DNA of 64,000 bases. Origin: WHSW01 sp963821025 (GTDB taxonomy: Bacteria; Actinomycetota; Thermoleophilia; Solirubrobacterales; 70-9). This document shows, piece by piece, positions 1-8,413 of this stretch. Positions within the stretch are counted from its first letter, which is position 1. Each line of letters begins with the position of its first letter. The stretch is taken from assembly GCA_963821025.1 (NCBI GenBank), contig CAWGCG010000003.1, positions 62,001 through 126,000 on the forward strand, written 5' to 3'. Both the position numbers and the translations under genes were made by a program. Below the pieces are notes generated by a model, which had not been told where the DNA came from, made no database searches, and saw nothing but the letters and a program-made list of their open reading frames with translations.

Positions 1-54
1 CCAGGCGCCTAGGACTTCTTCAACCTGAACGACAACATCACACCGGCTCGCTAG
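1..54 (+). pseudogene. Possible C-terminal tail of a gene cut by the left edge
   Basis: In frame 1 the first bases read PGA, a TAG stop, then DFFNLNDNITPAR and another TAG. The second stretch looks protein-like, but the in-frame TAG at 10-12 would interrupt it. It may be the end of a broken gene, or chance. The function cannot be told from so little sequence. The following bases, to about 170, show no gene that I can support. Confidence 0.2.
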
Positions 55-170
55 GCGTAAGACCGAGCGCATTGGTCAGTTCGGCGGGGCGAGCCGCCCG
101 GTGGCCTTCGACTTGACGGCGACCTGCTTGTTTCGCGCCGGAGACCGGGAACCGCCAGGGCTTGACCCAA

Positions 171-677
171 CTACTGGCTTGGCGCCGGGCTACTACGCCC
201 AGCGACCTGGCCAGACCGGCCTCGCTCGGCGAGCCCGCCCTCTCCGACAGCCGGTTGAGTGCTGGCCAGGCGAAACAGGGTCAGGGCACCGAGCAGGAGC
301 CCGAAGTCGCGCAGCGCAATGTCGCCGTAGCCACCTACGAGCAGCAGGCTGAGGATGATTCCTCCGAGCCAGGCCGAAAGCAGCAAAGCGCCGAAGCGCG
401 GGACCACCAGGACGACTAGTCCAGCCAGGATCTCCACGACGCCAACTGCGTACATGGCGTCCTGAGCATTGCCGGGGATGATGTCGTTGAACCCGCTGGC
501 AAGGTAGGCGGTCCAGTTGTCGTTCATCACCTCGGCGAATTTGTCCAGGCCCATCAGGATCGGCAAGACGACGAAGCCAATCCTGAGCAGGGTGAAGGCC
601 TGGTTCACCGGGTCGTCCTTGAGCCGGGCCGTTGACGGGAACGGGATCGGCCGCAGCGTGGCGGCGATGGCGCTCAT
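171..677 (-). CDS. DoxX-family membrane protein
   Basis: The 168-aa protein has about four hydrophobic segments (roughly residues 28-45, 75-95, 97-115 and 120-138) and the compact layout of the DoxX/DoxD family. DoxX proteins are small inner-membrane proteins linked to redox or oxidative-stress functions, but their reaction is mostly undefined. The last 30 residues are polar and probably a disordered tail. The ATG is preceded by AAAGGAG at a good distance. It lies 87 nt downstream of the sigma/anti-sigma-like pair on the same strand, so it may belong to that operon. The family call is fairly sure; the role is not. Confidence 0.75.
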   Translation of the reverse strand: MSAIAATLRPIPFPSTARLKDDPVNQAFTLLRIGFVVLPILMGLDKFAEVMNDNWTAYLASGFNDIIPGNAQDAMYAVGVVEILAGLVVLVVPRFGALLLSAWLGGIILSLLLVGGYGDIALRDFGLLLGALTLFRLASTQPAVGEGGLAERGRSGQVAGRSSPAPSQ

Positions 678-763
678 GTTGATGGTCTCCTTTCGGAAGT
701 GGTCGCCTCGTTAGCGACCGACCATCGCCGTCTCTTACGTCTTGCAGCGGTCGGGAGGACGGC

Positions 764-1009
764 TCAATCGGCCCGGCGCTCGGACTCCACGAGGGCGCGC
801 AGGCTCAGATGATCCTCGTTGCAGGCGCCGCAGCCTTCGAGGTGTGCTCGCATGCCCGGCACCGCCCGATCGGCATCGGCGCCGGCAAGCTCGAGCTCGA
901 CGTAGTGATCAAGCTCAGAGAAGCACTGGTCGCAGCTGAGCTCCGGACCTTCGGGACCTAGGAGCGCCCTGAGCAGGCGCTGATGGCTGTGGCCTTGCGT
1001 CTCGTTCAT
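764..1009 (-). CDS. Zinc-finger anti-sigma-like protein
   Basis: This 81-aa protein has a CDQC pair near residue 26 and a later HLEGCGAC cluster near residue 55. This matches the His/Cys layout of zf-HC2 (ZAS) anti-sigma factors. There is no membrane segment, so it would be a soluble, possibly redox-responsive antagonist. Its ATG overlaps the stop of the upstream sigma gene by 4 nt (ATGA), which indicates translational coupling, as usual for sigma/anti-sigma pairs. The first Cys pair is spaced differently from the classic HxxxCxxC motif, so zinc binding is likely but not certain. Confidence 0.75.
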   Translation of the reverse strand: MNETQGHSHQRLLRALLGPEGPELSCDQCFSELDHYVELELAGADADRAVPGMRAHLEGCGACNEDHLSLRALVESERRAD

Positions 1010-1743
1010 CTGCCGTCACCCTCCCATCCAGACTCGGTGCCGATGTCGAGGCCACGGTCGGCCAGCTCGGCGCGAAGCTTCTTACGCGCGTCGTGGACGG
1101 TCTTGTAGAGCGCGCCGCGGGTGGTGCCGAGGCGTTCGGCCAGGACGTCAATCGGCACTCCATTGATGGCAACGGCGACCAGGACCTCGCGCTGGTGCGA
1201 AGAGAGGGCGGTACCGATCGCCTCTGCGACCGCTCCTATGAGCTCACGCCCTTCGGCGTCTGAGGCGGGAGAGTGACCGGGCGCAGCAAGCGTGGCCCAG
1301 CGCTCGGGCTCGATCGGCACCTCCCGGCCTTGCCAGCCCCGTCGGCGCAGCTTGACGGCCGCCTCGAGCAGCGCGAATTTGTAGGCCCAGGTGGTGAACC
1401 GGCTCTCGCCGCGATAGGTGTCGAGCTTGCCGAGGATGGCCAGCATGGCGTCGTCGGCGGCCTGGTACGCGAGGTCGTCGAGATCCCCGCCGCGCAGGTA
1501 GGGATGCGAGCCGCGGCGACGATTGATCTCGAAGCGAGCGGCTCGCAAAAGCAGCTCGTGCAAGCGTCGTCTGGCGTCTTCTCCGGCACTTCCCGGGGCC
1601 GCCAGTTCGGCCACCCACGCCCTGGATTCGGCATCGGGGCCGGTCGTCGCCGTAGCCGGGGCAGGGGAGGTCACTGGCGGGTATGGCGCTGCTGGGACAA
1701 GGACCCCGACGCTATCAGCGAGATCCGCAGAGCCGTTCAGCAT
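1006..1743 (-). CDS. ECF-type RNA polymerase sigma factor
   Basis: The 245-aa protein contains a region 2 segment (LDTYRGESRFTTWAYKFAL, about residues 105-125), typical of core-polymerase and -10 binding, and a region 4 helix-turn-helix (VLAERLGTTRGALYKTVHDA, about 205-225) for the -35 element. The N-terminal 45 residues are Pro/Ala-rich and probably disordered. I chose the ATG at 1743 because an upstream micro-ORF ends across it (ATGCTGA). A longer open frame to 2121 has poor composition and no support. The zinc-finger gene follows with a 4-nt overlap, so it probably encodes the cognate antagonist. The regulon is unknown. Confidence 0.85.
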   Translation of the reverse strand: MLNGSADLADSVGVLVPAAPYPPVTSPAPATATTGPDAESRAWVAELAAPGSAGEDARRRLHELLLRAARFEINRRRGSHPYLRGGDLDDLAYQAADDAMLAILGKLDTYRGESRFTTWAYKFALLEAAVKLRRRGWQGREVPIEPERWATLAAPGHSPASDAEGRELIGAVAEAIGTALSSHQREVLVAVAINGVPIDVLAERLGTTRGALYKTVHDARKKLRAELADRGLDIGTESGWEGDGR

Positions 1744-1901
1744 GGCGCTCGGTCCTCGTCCAAGGGAGCGAGGATGCGGACCGCGAGCGCCGGCGGACAG
1801 CCGCGTTCGGCGAGCTCGATCAGGGCGTGCAGATCCATCCCTTGCTCGCGGGCGATCTTGGCCGCCAGCGATGGGGCAACGCCGGCGCGCAAGAGCCGCA
1901 T
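1737..1901 (-). CDS. Micro-ORF coupled to the sigma gene
   Basis: This is a 54-aa ORF starting MRLLRAGVAPSLAAKIAREQ and ending LDEDRAPC. The ATG at 1901 has a clear GGAGACGA spacing to a Shine-Dalgarno, better than the alternative ATG at 1982. Its TGA overlaps the sigma start by 7 nt. The sequence has helix-like periodicity (residues 10-50) and is less arginine-rich than the shadow frames nearby. I do not recognise a family. It may be a genuine small protein or a leader peptide that couples translation to the sigma gene. Confidence 0.5.
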   Translation of the reverse strand: MRLLRAGVAPSLAAKIAREQGMDLHALIELAERGCPPALAVRILAPLDEDRAPC

Positions 1902-2153
1902 TCGTCTCCAGCTGGTCGAGCGGTCTCGCGTCTCTGGACGCGAGCCGTCGGGAAGAAGTAGATGGTCGGGCCAAGGCCACATGACGGGTTAGCGCTCCGC
2001 GGACTGCGTTTCTTACCTGGCGAGCGGCAGCTCGTTTCTCTCCGGCGACGCCAGCCTCGTTGGTGTCCCGTCCGGCGCGGTCCTTGCTGCGGGGTAAGAA
2101 GCCGGCCGGGCCGGACGCCAAGTGGGCACCGAGTCAATTTCAGGAGGATTCGA

Positions 2154-3389
2154 ATGCCCAAAGATCAGAGGTTCGTCATCGTCGGGGCCGGCCTGGCCGG
2201 AGCCTCGGCCGCTCAGACCCTGCGAGAGGAAGGCTTCGACGGCCGCCTGATCTTGATCGGCGATGAGGCCGAGCGGCCCTACGAGCGTCCGCCACTTTCG
2301 AAGGAGTACCTGCGCGGCGAGGGCGCCGATAAGCCCTACGTGCACGCGGCTGAGCTCTACCGCGAGCACGAGATCGAGCTTTGGACCTCGACCAAAGTCG
2401 CCGGGATCGAGACCGGGGTCCAGGAGCTGCTGCTCGAGGGCGATCGGCGGTTTGGCTATGACCGGCTGCTGTTGGCGACCGGCGCTCGGCCGCATCGCCT
2501 CGACGTTCCCGGCTCGGAGCTCGGTGGCATCCACTATCTGCGCACGCTTGCCGACTCCGATGCCATCGCCCGGCGCATCGAACGCCAGGAGCGGCTGGTC
2601 GTCATCGGCTCGGGCTGGATCGGGGCGGAGATCGCCGCCTCGGCTCGGGAGAAGGGCTGTCAGGTGACCGTCGTCGAGATGGCCTCGTTGCCACTCGAGC
2701 GGGTCCTCGGTCCAGAGCTCGGTCAGATCTACCTCGAGATCCATCGCCAGCAGGGAGTCGAGTTCCTGCCCGAGACCACGGTCGACCGTTTCGAAGGCCA
2801 GGGCCAGGTCGAACGGGTGGTGACCCGTGACGGGGCCTCGATCGACACCAACTTCGTTGTCGTCGGCGTCGGTGTCGCCCCGCGTAGCGGCCTGGCCGAA
2901 ACGGCCGACATCCGGGTCGACAATGGCATCCTGGTCGACGAGCGCCTCGAGACCAGCGTTCCCGGCGTGTTTGCCGCCGGCGACGTGGCAAACGCCCAGC
3001 ACCCGTTCTACGGGCGCCGTATCCGAGTCGAGCACTGGGCCAACGCGCGCGCGCAGGGCGAGGCCGTCGCTCGCTCGATGCTCGGCCAGCCCGTGAGCTA
3101 CGACGAGATTCCCTACTTCTTCTCCGATCAATACGACGTCGGCATGGAATACAGCGGCTATGCCACCGCCTGGGATGAGGTCGTCTTCCGCGGCGACGTC
3201 GACCTTCGGGAGTTCGTCGCCTTCTGGCTCGAGGAGGGCCGAGTGGTGGCAGGCATGAACGTCAACCTCTGGGACGTCCACGATGGGATCCGCGATCTGA
3301 TCCGAAGCCGCGAGCCGGTTGACCTCGATCAGCTCGCCGATCCGGGTATCCCGATCGCCGATCTGGCCGGCACGGCCGCGAGTCGCTGA
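2154..3389 (+). CDS. FAD/NAD(P)H-dependent ferredoxin reductase-like flavoprotein
   Basis: The 411-aa protein has an N-terminal dinucleotide fold (VIVGAGLAGASAA, about residues 8-20), ATGARPH near 105, a second NAD(P)H fold (VVIGSGWIGAEIAASA, about 147-162), the FAD-binding end motif VFAAGDVAN near 278, and a C-terminal reductase domain starting around IRVEHWANA. This is the layout of putidaredoxin/rubredoxin-type reductases, which pass electrons from NAD(P)H to a small iron-sulfur partner. No ferredoxin gene lies beside it. AGGAGG at 2142-2147 fixes the ATG at 2154. Its stop overlaps the folE start by one base (TGATG), so the two are co-translated. Confidence 0.9.
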   Translation: MPKDQRFVIVGAGLAGASAAQTLREEGFDGRLILIGDEAERPYERPPLSKEYLRGEGADKPYVHAAELYREHEIELWTSTKVAGIETGVQELLLEGDRRFGYDRLLLATGARPHRLDVPGSELGGIHYLRTLADSDAIARRIERQERLVVIGSGWIGAEIAASAREKGCQVTVVEMASLPLERVLGPELGQIYLEIHRQQGVEFLPETTVDRFEGQGQVERVVTRDGASIDTNFVVVGVGVAPRSGLAETADIRVDNGILVDERLETSVPGVFAAGDVANAQHPFYGRRIRVEHWANARAQGEAVARSMLGQPVSYDEIPYFFSDQYDVGMEYSGYATAWDEVVFRGDVDLREFVAFWLEEGRVVAGMNVNLWDVHDGIRDLIRSREPVDLDQLADPGIPIADLAGTAASR

Positions 3390-4030
3390 TGGGAGCCGAA
3401 AACCGGGTCCCGTGGCACTTCGACGCAAACGGCCGGCCGGCGCTCGCCGGTGCCGACCGACAAGCGGCGCGTGAGGTTGATCTGATCTCCGCTGAGCTCG
3501 CCGCCGCCGACCTCTTGAGGGCGCTCGGCGCCGACCCGGGTAGCGAGCACCTGCGTGACACCCCGCGCCGCGTCGCCCAGGCCTACGCGGAGCTGCTGAC
3601 GCCGGCGCCGTTCAAGGCGACCAGCTTTCCCAACGACGCCGAGTACGACGAGCTGGTGCTGGTCCGTGAGATCCCGTTCCGGTCACTGTGCGCGCACCAC
3701 CTGCTGCCGTTCTTCGGCACCGTCCACGTCGCCTATCTCCCTGGGGAGCGGATCATCGGCCTCTCGAAGCTCGGCCGCGTCGTCGACCTCTTTGCCCGCG
3801 ACCTGCAGATTCAGGAACGGCTCACGTCCCAGGTGGCCGATTGGCTCGAGGAGAGCCTGGCACCTCGCGGCGTCGGCGTGATCGCCGAGGCCGAGCACCT
3901 GTGCATGTCGCTGCGCGGCGTGCAAAAGCCGGGGGCCGTCACCGTCACCTCAGCCCTGCGCGGCCTGGTCAAGGACGACCCGCGAACGCGCCAGGAGTTC
4001 CTCAGCCTGGTTGGAACCTCGGCTAGGTGA
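3389..4030 (+). CDS. folE: GTP cyclohydrolase I
   Basis: The 213-aa product matches FolE, which converts GTP to 7,8-dihydroneopterin triphosphate, the first step of tetrahydrofolate and pterin synthesis. Visible signatures are the zinc and catalytic motif LCAHHLLPFFG (about residues 92-103), GLSKLGRVVDLFARDLQIQE (about 126-145) and the C-terminal zinc-cysteine motif EHLCMSLRGVQKPGAVT (about 170-186). Length is normal for the family. The pairing with a flavoprotein rather than other folate genes is unusual and may point to a pterin-dependent or reductive function of the operon, but that is inference. Confidence 0.95.
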   Translation: MGAENRVPWHFDANGRPALAGADRQAAREVDLISAELAAADLLRALGADPGSEHLRDTPRRVAQAYAELLTPAPFKATSFPNDAEYDELVLVREIPFRSLCAHHLLPFFGTVHVAYLPGERIIGLSKLGRVVDLFARDLQIQERLTSQVADWLEESLAPRGVGVIAEAEHLCMSLRGVQKPGAVTVTSALRGLVKDDPRTRQEFLSLVGTSAR

Positions 4031-4108
4031 GCGGGCGTCGCGAGACCTGTACAGGCACCGAGCGCGAGGCGGTGCGTACCTCGGCGCGAGCCGCTGCCCC
4101 GCAGGCGC

Positions 4109-4468
4109 TCAGCCTCGCGGGGCGTAACGGCTGTGCAGCATCAGGTCGTTGCCATCGGGGTCGGTGAACAACGCCATATGGCAGACCCCGGTGTCGAACG
4201 TTTCCCCGGTGAACGTAACGCCTTTGGCCTCGAGTTCGGCCCTGGCGGTGGCGACGTCGTCGACGTGCAGGGCAGGATGGGCGTTCTTTTGAGGCATGAA
4301 TGGCATGCCCATCTTCTCCGGCTCCCAGATGCCGAAGCAGGTCTCGCCCAGCCAAAACTCGAACCGGGCATGCTCGTCGGGTCGTAGCCCGAGCGTCTCA
4401 ACGTAGAAGCTGCGCGAGCGCTCGGCGTCTTGAGACGGGACGCCTACGAAGTCGAGCTTGGTGATCAC
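4109..4468 (-). CDS. VOC (glyoxalase/bleomycin-resistance fold) protein
   Basis: A protein of about 119 residues from the GTG at 4468, beginning with ITKLDFVGVP. It shows the two beta-alpha-beta-beta-beta modules of the vicinal-oxygen-chelate fold, including DAERSRSFYVETLGL near residue 15, HPALHVDDVATARAEL near 65, and FTDPDGNDLMLHSRY near the end. Such proteins are metal-dependent dioxygenases, isomerases or drug-binding proteins; this one cannot be assigned further. A longer open frame to 4672 lacks homology-like sequence and a ribosome site. No obvious Shine-Dalgarno precedes the GTG, so the start is moderately sure. Confidence 0.8.
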   Translation of the reverse strand: MITKLDFVGVPSQDAERSRSFYVETLGLRPDEHARFEFWLGETCFGIWEPEKMGMPFMPQKNAHPALHVDDVATARAELEAKGVTFTGETFDTGVCHMALFTDPDGNDLMLHSRYAPRG

Positions 4469-4534
4469 AGGCCTAGCATCGCAGGTCGCGACCCGCCGCC
4501 TGGTCGGCAAATGTGACTCGGCCAAAACCGCCTT

Positions 4535-4678
4535 GGCAAGTACTCGACCAACTACCCGCTGCTGACAGCGGCCGGGGTGCTGGCGATGATCCCGCCCGCG
4601 GTAGTCGCCCTTCTCCTCAACCGCCAACCCGACCGCGCTCGAGACGCAGCTTGTCGGCATCCTCGATGCCACTGTTGA
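4535..4678 (+). pseudogene. Remnant of a sugar ABC transporter permease (C-terminus)
   Basis: The frame reads KYSTNYPLLTAAGVLAMIPP followed by AVVALLLNRQ and then runs on to a TGA at 4676. The pattern of a YxTN(W/Y)xLL segment, a hydrophobic helix and a final aromatic/basic tail is characteristic of the last transmembrane helix of MalG/UgpE-type carbohydrate ABC permeases. No start or upstream permease sequence is present, so only the end of the gene survives. A strong terminator follows. It is a different permease class from the RbsC-like gene nearby, which suggests a lost second transporter. Confidence 0.6.
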
Positions 4679-4686
4679 ACAGCTAG

Positions 4687-4720
4687 ACCCGTCGGGCGCA
4701 CGTCGCGCCCGACGGGTTTT
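4687..4720 (+). terminator. Rho-independent terminator
   Basis: A perfect 13-bp inverted repeat, ACCCGTCGGGCGC at 4687-4699 and its complement at 4705-4717, encloses a 5-nt loop and runs straight into TTTT at 4717-4720. The T-tract is on the plus strand, so it would end plus-strand transcripts from the permease remnant. The minus-strand operon that ends at 4742 would meet the hairpin without a good U-tract. Confidence 0.85.
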
Positions 4721-4741
4721 GCTACCTCCGAGAGAGGAGAC

Positions 4742-5779
4742 CTAGTTGAACGCGTACTGCTCGTAGTCGTCGACGTTGTCCTGGGTAACGACGGCCGCGG
4801 GTACGATCAACTGCCGCGGCACCTCCGGCGGGACGAGCTCCGGGAAGCCCTCCCCAAGTGCGATCAGGCGGGCCATGTTGATGGCCGAAGCCGCCATGGC
4901 CGGGTTGTAGAGGAAGGTCGCTCTGTACAAGCCGCCCTCCTTGATCTGATCCATCGCGTCCTGCGAGCCACCGACACCGGTGAGGAACATCTCGTCCTCG
5001 CGGCCGGCATTGCGGATCGCCTGAACGACGCCCTGGGCCATGTCGTCGTCGTGCGTGTACACGGCGTCGATCTGGTCCTCGGCGCTGAGGATGTTCTCCA
5101 TCACCTTCAGTCCCGTGTCTGGATTGAAGTCACCCGGCTGGGAGGCGACGATCTCGATGCCGCCATCCGGACACTGCTTGTCCAACTCGTCGGTGAACCC
5201 CCGGCTGCGCTCATCGGTAACCGAAATGCCGGCCAGCCCCTGAATCTCGACGACGTTGCCCTTGCAGTCGAGCTCCTGGGCGATGTAGTCGGCTGCGAGG
5301 ACCCCGATCTGATAGTTGTCGCCGAGGATCGTCGCCGTGGCGGCGTCGGGCTCGGAGAACAACCGGTCGACGTTGATGACGGGAATCCCCGCCGCCTCGG
5401 CCTTCTGGGCGACCGGCGTCAACGCCTCGCCGTCCTGGGGCAGGACCACGAGCGCGTCGGGCTTGTCGGAGATGACCTGCTCGATCTGCTGCGCCTGCGA
5501 ATCCGAGTCCGCCGCTTCGAGCAACTCGAAGTCGATGTCGTCGTACTGGTCGGCCGCCTCCTGGGCGTTCTTTGAGATCGCTCCGAGCCAGCCGTGATCC
5601 GTCGGCGGCACACTCGCGACGATGCGCACTGTCTCTCCGGTTCCGCCGGCACTCGTGCCGGCTGCTCCGGTCCCGGGGGCGGTCACTGTCGTCGTGGTCT
5701 CTTCGCCACCGCACGCAGCGAAGACGACCGCCGCGACTGCCGCCGTAGCGATCGAGATAGAAAGTCGCTTTAGCGACAT
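4742..5779 (-). CDS. Sugar ABC transporter substrate-binding lipoprotein (RbsB-like)
   Basis: The 345-aa protein has a lipoprotein signal peptide (positively charged start, hydrophobic stretch, lipobox VFAACGG with the Cys near residue 23) and a Thr/Gly-rich linker. A type I periplasmic-binding domain follows (about residues 50-330), with the D-ribose/autoinducer-2/inositol-family pattern including IEQVISDKPDALVV and VINVDRLF. It would be anchored outside the membrane and deliver a sugar or cyclitol to the permease upstream. A strong AGGAGGAGAGG site precedes the ATG. It is the last gene of the operon and is intact, unlike the genes before it. The sugar cannot be named from sequence. Confidence 0.9.
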   Translation of the reverse strand: MSLKRLSISIATAAVAAVVFAACGGEETTTTVTAPGTGAAGTSAGGTGETVRIVASVPPTDHGWLGAISKNAQEAADQYDDIDFELLEAADSDSQAQQIEQVISDKPDALVVLPQDGEALTPVAQKAEAAGIPVINVDRLFSEPDAATATILGDNYQIGVLAADYIAQELDCKGNVVEIQGLAGISVTDERSRGFTDELDKQCPDGGIEIVASQPGDFNPDTGLKVMENILSAEDQIDAVYTHDDDMAQGVVQAIRNAGREDEMFLTGVGGSQDAMDQIKEGGLYRATFLYNPAMAASAINMARLIALGEGFPELVPPEVPRQLIVPAAVVTQDNVDDYEQYAFN

Positions 5780-5837
5780 GAGTTACCTCTCCTCCTGTGG
5801 TTATTGAAAACGCCTTGCGAGGCTGAAAACCGTCGGC

Positions 5838-6885
5838 TCACTTGAATCGAGCCTCCGGTCGCTGCAAGAGCACCGCCCCAAGCACGATTGCCCCCTTGGT
5901 GACCTGCTGGACCTCGGTCGAGAGGTTGAGCTGGGTCATGAGGCTGAAGATCAGCGCGAAGGTGAGCACGCCGAGGAAGGTCCCGACGATCGTGGCGCGG
6001 CCCCCGAGCAGGCTGGTGCCGCCGATCACCACCGCGCCGATCGCGTCGAGCTCGTAGAGGTTGCCGCTCACGGGTGAGGCACTGCCCAGGCGCGCGCACA
6101 GCAGGACCGTCGCGATTCCGACCAGAAACCCGGAGAGCACGTAGACGCTGAAGATCACCTTGCGCACCGGCACGCCGGCGATTCGCGCCGCCTCGCGATT
6201 GCCGCCCACGGCGACCACGTGTCGCCCGTAGCGGGTGCGGTTGAGTAACAACCAGCCCGCGATCGTGAAGCCGATAAAGACGTAGACCGAGACCGGGATC
6301 CCGGCGATTCTGCCGGTTCCGAACCAGAGCAGCGAGAAGGGCGCTGGATCGCCGAAGGAGCCGCCGTTGAGGTCGAGCAGACCGACGGGCTGCTTGTCGT
6401 TGAGCAGCAGCGCCAGCCCCTTGCCGATCGAGAACATCGCGAGAGTCGCGATGAACGGGACGACGCGGCCAAAGGCGATCGAGGTCGCGTTCACCGTCCC
6501 GAGCAGCGTCGCGAACCCAATCGCGCCAAGCATGAACATCCAGGTCGTGCCGTCCGGATCGACGAGGACGCCCCCGAAGACTCCGGCGGCGGCCAGGATC
6601 GAGCCCAACCGAGAGGTCGATGCCCCCGGTCGCGATCACGAACGTCATCCCGATCGCGATCACCCCGACGACGCTCGCCTGCGTGAGCATGTTGCGAACG
6701 TTGTCCACGGTGGGGAAAGAGTCGGGCTTGAGAATCGCGCCGACGACGAACAGCAACACGACGACGATTGCCAGCGCGTATTCCTGCAGCTCCAGGCTGC
6801 CCACCCTGCTTCGCCAGGTGGGTGCGGCGTCGGGCACCGGCGGCGGGGTCGCCGGGGTGGGAGTGGACGCTGGGGGCGTTGTCAT
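5838..6885 (-). pseudogene. RbsC-like sugar ABC permease, one frameshift
   Basis: The reading frame from 6885 encodes a proline-rich N-terminus, a first membrane helix (ALAIVVVLLFVVGAIL) and the family motif ATGGIDLSVG. It then shifts at about 6607-6611. The rest (GSILAAAGVFGGVL to PEARFK) continues in another frame to 5838 and contains the permease signature around GNREAARIAGV. A single extra G in a GGG run explains the break; without it the protein would be about 348 residues with 8-10 helices. The start overlaps the ATPase stop by 4 nt. Either the gene is inactive or the base is a sequence error. Confidence 0.8.
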
Positions 6886-8413
6886 CCGACCTCCTCGACG
6901 AAGTCAGTTGATTCGGTGGGCGCGACCGCATGACGGAGCAACTCGCGCTCGCTGGCGCTGGCGCCGTCGACCTCGAAGACCAGTTCGCCCTCGCGCATGA
7001 CGAGGATCCGGCTGCAGATGCCGACCAGTTCCTCGAGCTCGGATGAGACGACCACCACCGCCAGGCCGGACTTGGCGAGGTCGCTGATCACCCGGTAGAG
7101 CTCGGCCTTGGTGGCGACGTCGACGCCGCGCGTCGGCTCGTCGAGCAACAGCACCCGGCAGTGGTGAAGAAGCCAACGGGCCAGGACGACCTTCTGCTGG
7201 TTGCCGCCGGAGAGCTCACGCGCGATCCGCTCGGGGTCGTCGGGCACGGTGTTCAGGGCCCGAAGCTGCTCGTGGGCGGCGTCGCGCTCGGCTCGCACGC
7301 TGAGCAGGCCGCGCATGAAGCGATCGAGGTCGGCAAGGCTAACGTTCTTGGTCAGGCTCCAACCGAGCAGCAGGCCCTGGGACTTTCGGTCCTCCGGGGC
7401 GAGGCCGAGCCCCGCGGCGATCGCCCGGTCGGGTCGGCTCGGCGGAAGCTTCTTGCCGTCGACCCATACCTCGCCCTCGTCCGGCGGGTCGACGCCGTAG
7501 ATCAACCGCAAGAGCTCGCTGCGCCCCGACCCGACCAGGCCGCCGAGGCCGAGGATCTCGCCGGCGCGGACCTCGAGGCTGACACCGCGAACCATCGGCA
7601 TGCGCCTCATGTCGCGGACGTCGAGCAGGACCTCGCCGTCGCCGTTGCCGTGCCGCGTCGGGAAAGAGCTGTTCGACCTTGCGGCCGACCATCAGCTCGA
7701 CCAGCTCGTCGGTGGACGTGTCGGCGGGAAGGCCGATGGCGGCGGTGCGGCCGTCGCTGAGCACCGTGACGCGGTCGCCGATGCGCCGGACCTCGTCGAG
7801 GCGGTGGGAGATGTAGATCACGCCGACGCCCTCGGCGGTCAGCCGGCGCACGACGCCGAACAGCGTCTCGATCTCGCCGTCGTCGAGGATCGCCGAGGGC
7901 TCGTCCATGATCAGCAGCCGGACGTCGTGCGAGAGGGCGCGCGCGATCGAGACGACCTGCTGGGCCGCCGGGCGCAGCGACTTGATCCGCGCCCGCGGCG
8001 AGATCCGCTCGTGGCCGAGCCGGGCGAGCAGCGCGGCGGAATCGCCGCGCATCCTCTCCAGGTCGAGAAACGGGCCCTCGGCGCGGCTCGTGGGCGAGGA
8101 AGAGCTCTGCGGCGACGGTGAGGTCCTCGACCAGGTCGAGCTCCTGATAGATCGTCGCGACCCCGCGCCTGAGCGAGCCGCCGGGTCGCCCACGGGCAGC
8201 GGCTCGCCGTCGAAGAGGATCTCCCCGGCGGTCGGCTCGACGGCGCCGGAGACGCACTTGATGAGCGTCGACTTGCCGGCGCCGTTCGGACCCAGCAGGC
8301 AATGCACCTCGCCCGCGAGAACGTCGAGGTCGACGCCCTTGAGCGCCTTCACGCCCGGGATACTCCTTGACGAGGTCGCGGACCTCGAGGATCTTGCTCG
8401 CCCCGTCGCTCAT
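6882..8413 (-). pseudogene. Sugar ABC transporter ATPase (RbsA-like), four frameshifts
   Basis: Pieces in three frames join into one tandem-cassette ATPase of about 510 residues. They are MSDGASKILEVRDLVKEYPG, then the Walker A GPNGAGKST, then ATIYQELDLVEDLT, then a Walker B LLIMDEPS with ISHRLDEV, and finally the second cassette with LGGLVGSGRSEL, ELSGGNQQKV and LLLDEPTRGVDV. Breaks lie near 8353 (extra G in GGG), 8185 (one base missing), 8085 and 7645 (extra C in CCC). The second cassette's Gly-poor Walker A (GLVGSGRSE) is normal for RbsA. Function is lost unless the breaks are sequencing errors. Confidence 0.8.

Noticed and set aside
1006..2121. N-terminal extension of the first sigma factor to 371 residues
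   Set aside because: The extra 126 residues are Arg/Ala/Pro-rich and the micro-ORF in another frame fits the overlap better.
2013..3428. Long antisense frame over the ferredoxin reductase gene
   Set aside because: It mirrors the real gene in GC-rich DNA and has no recognisable domain. The flavoprotein on the plus strand has full motifs.
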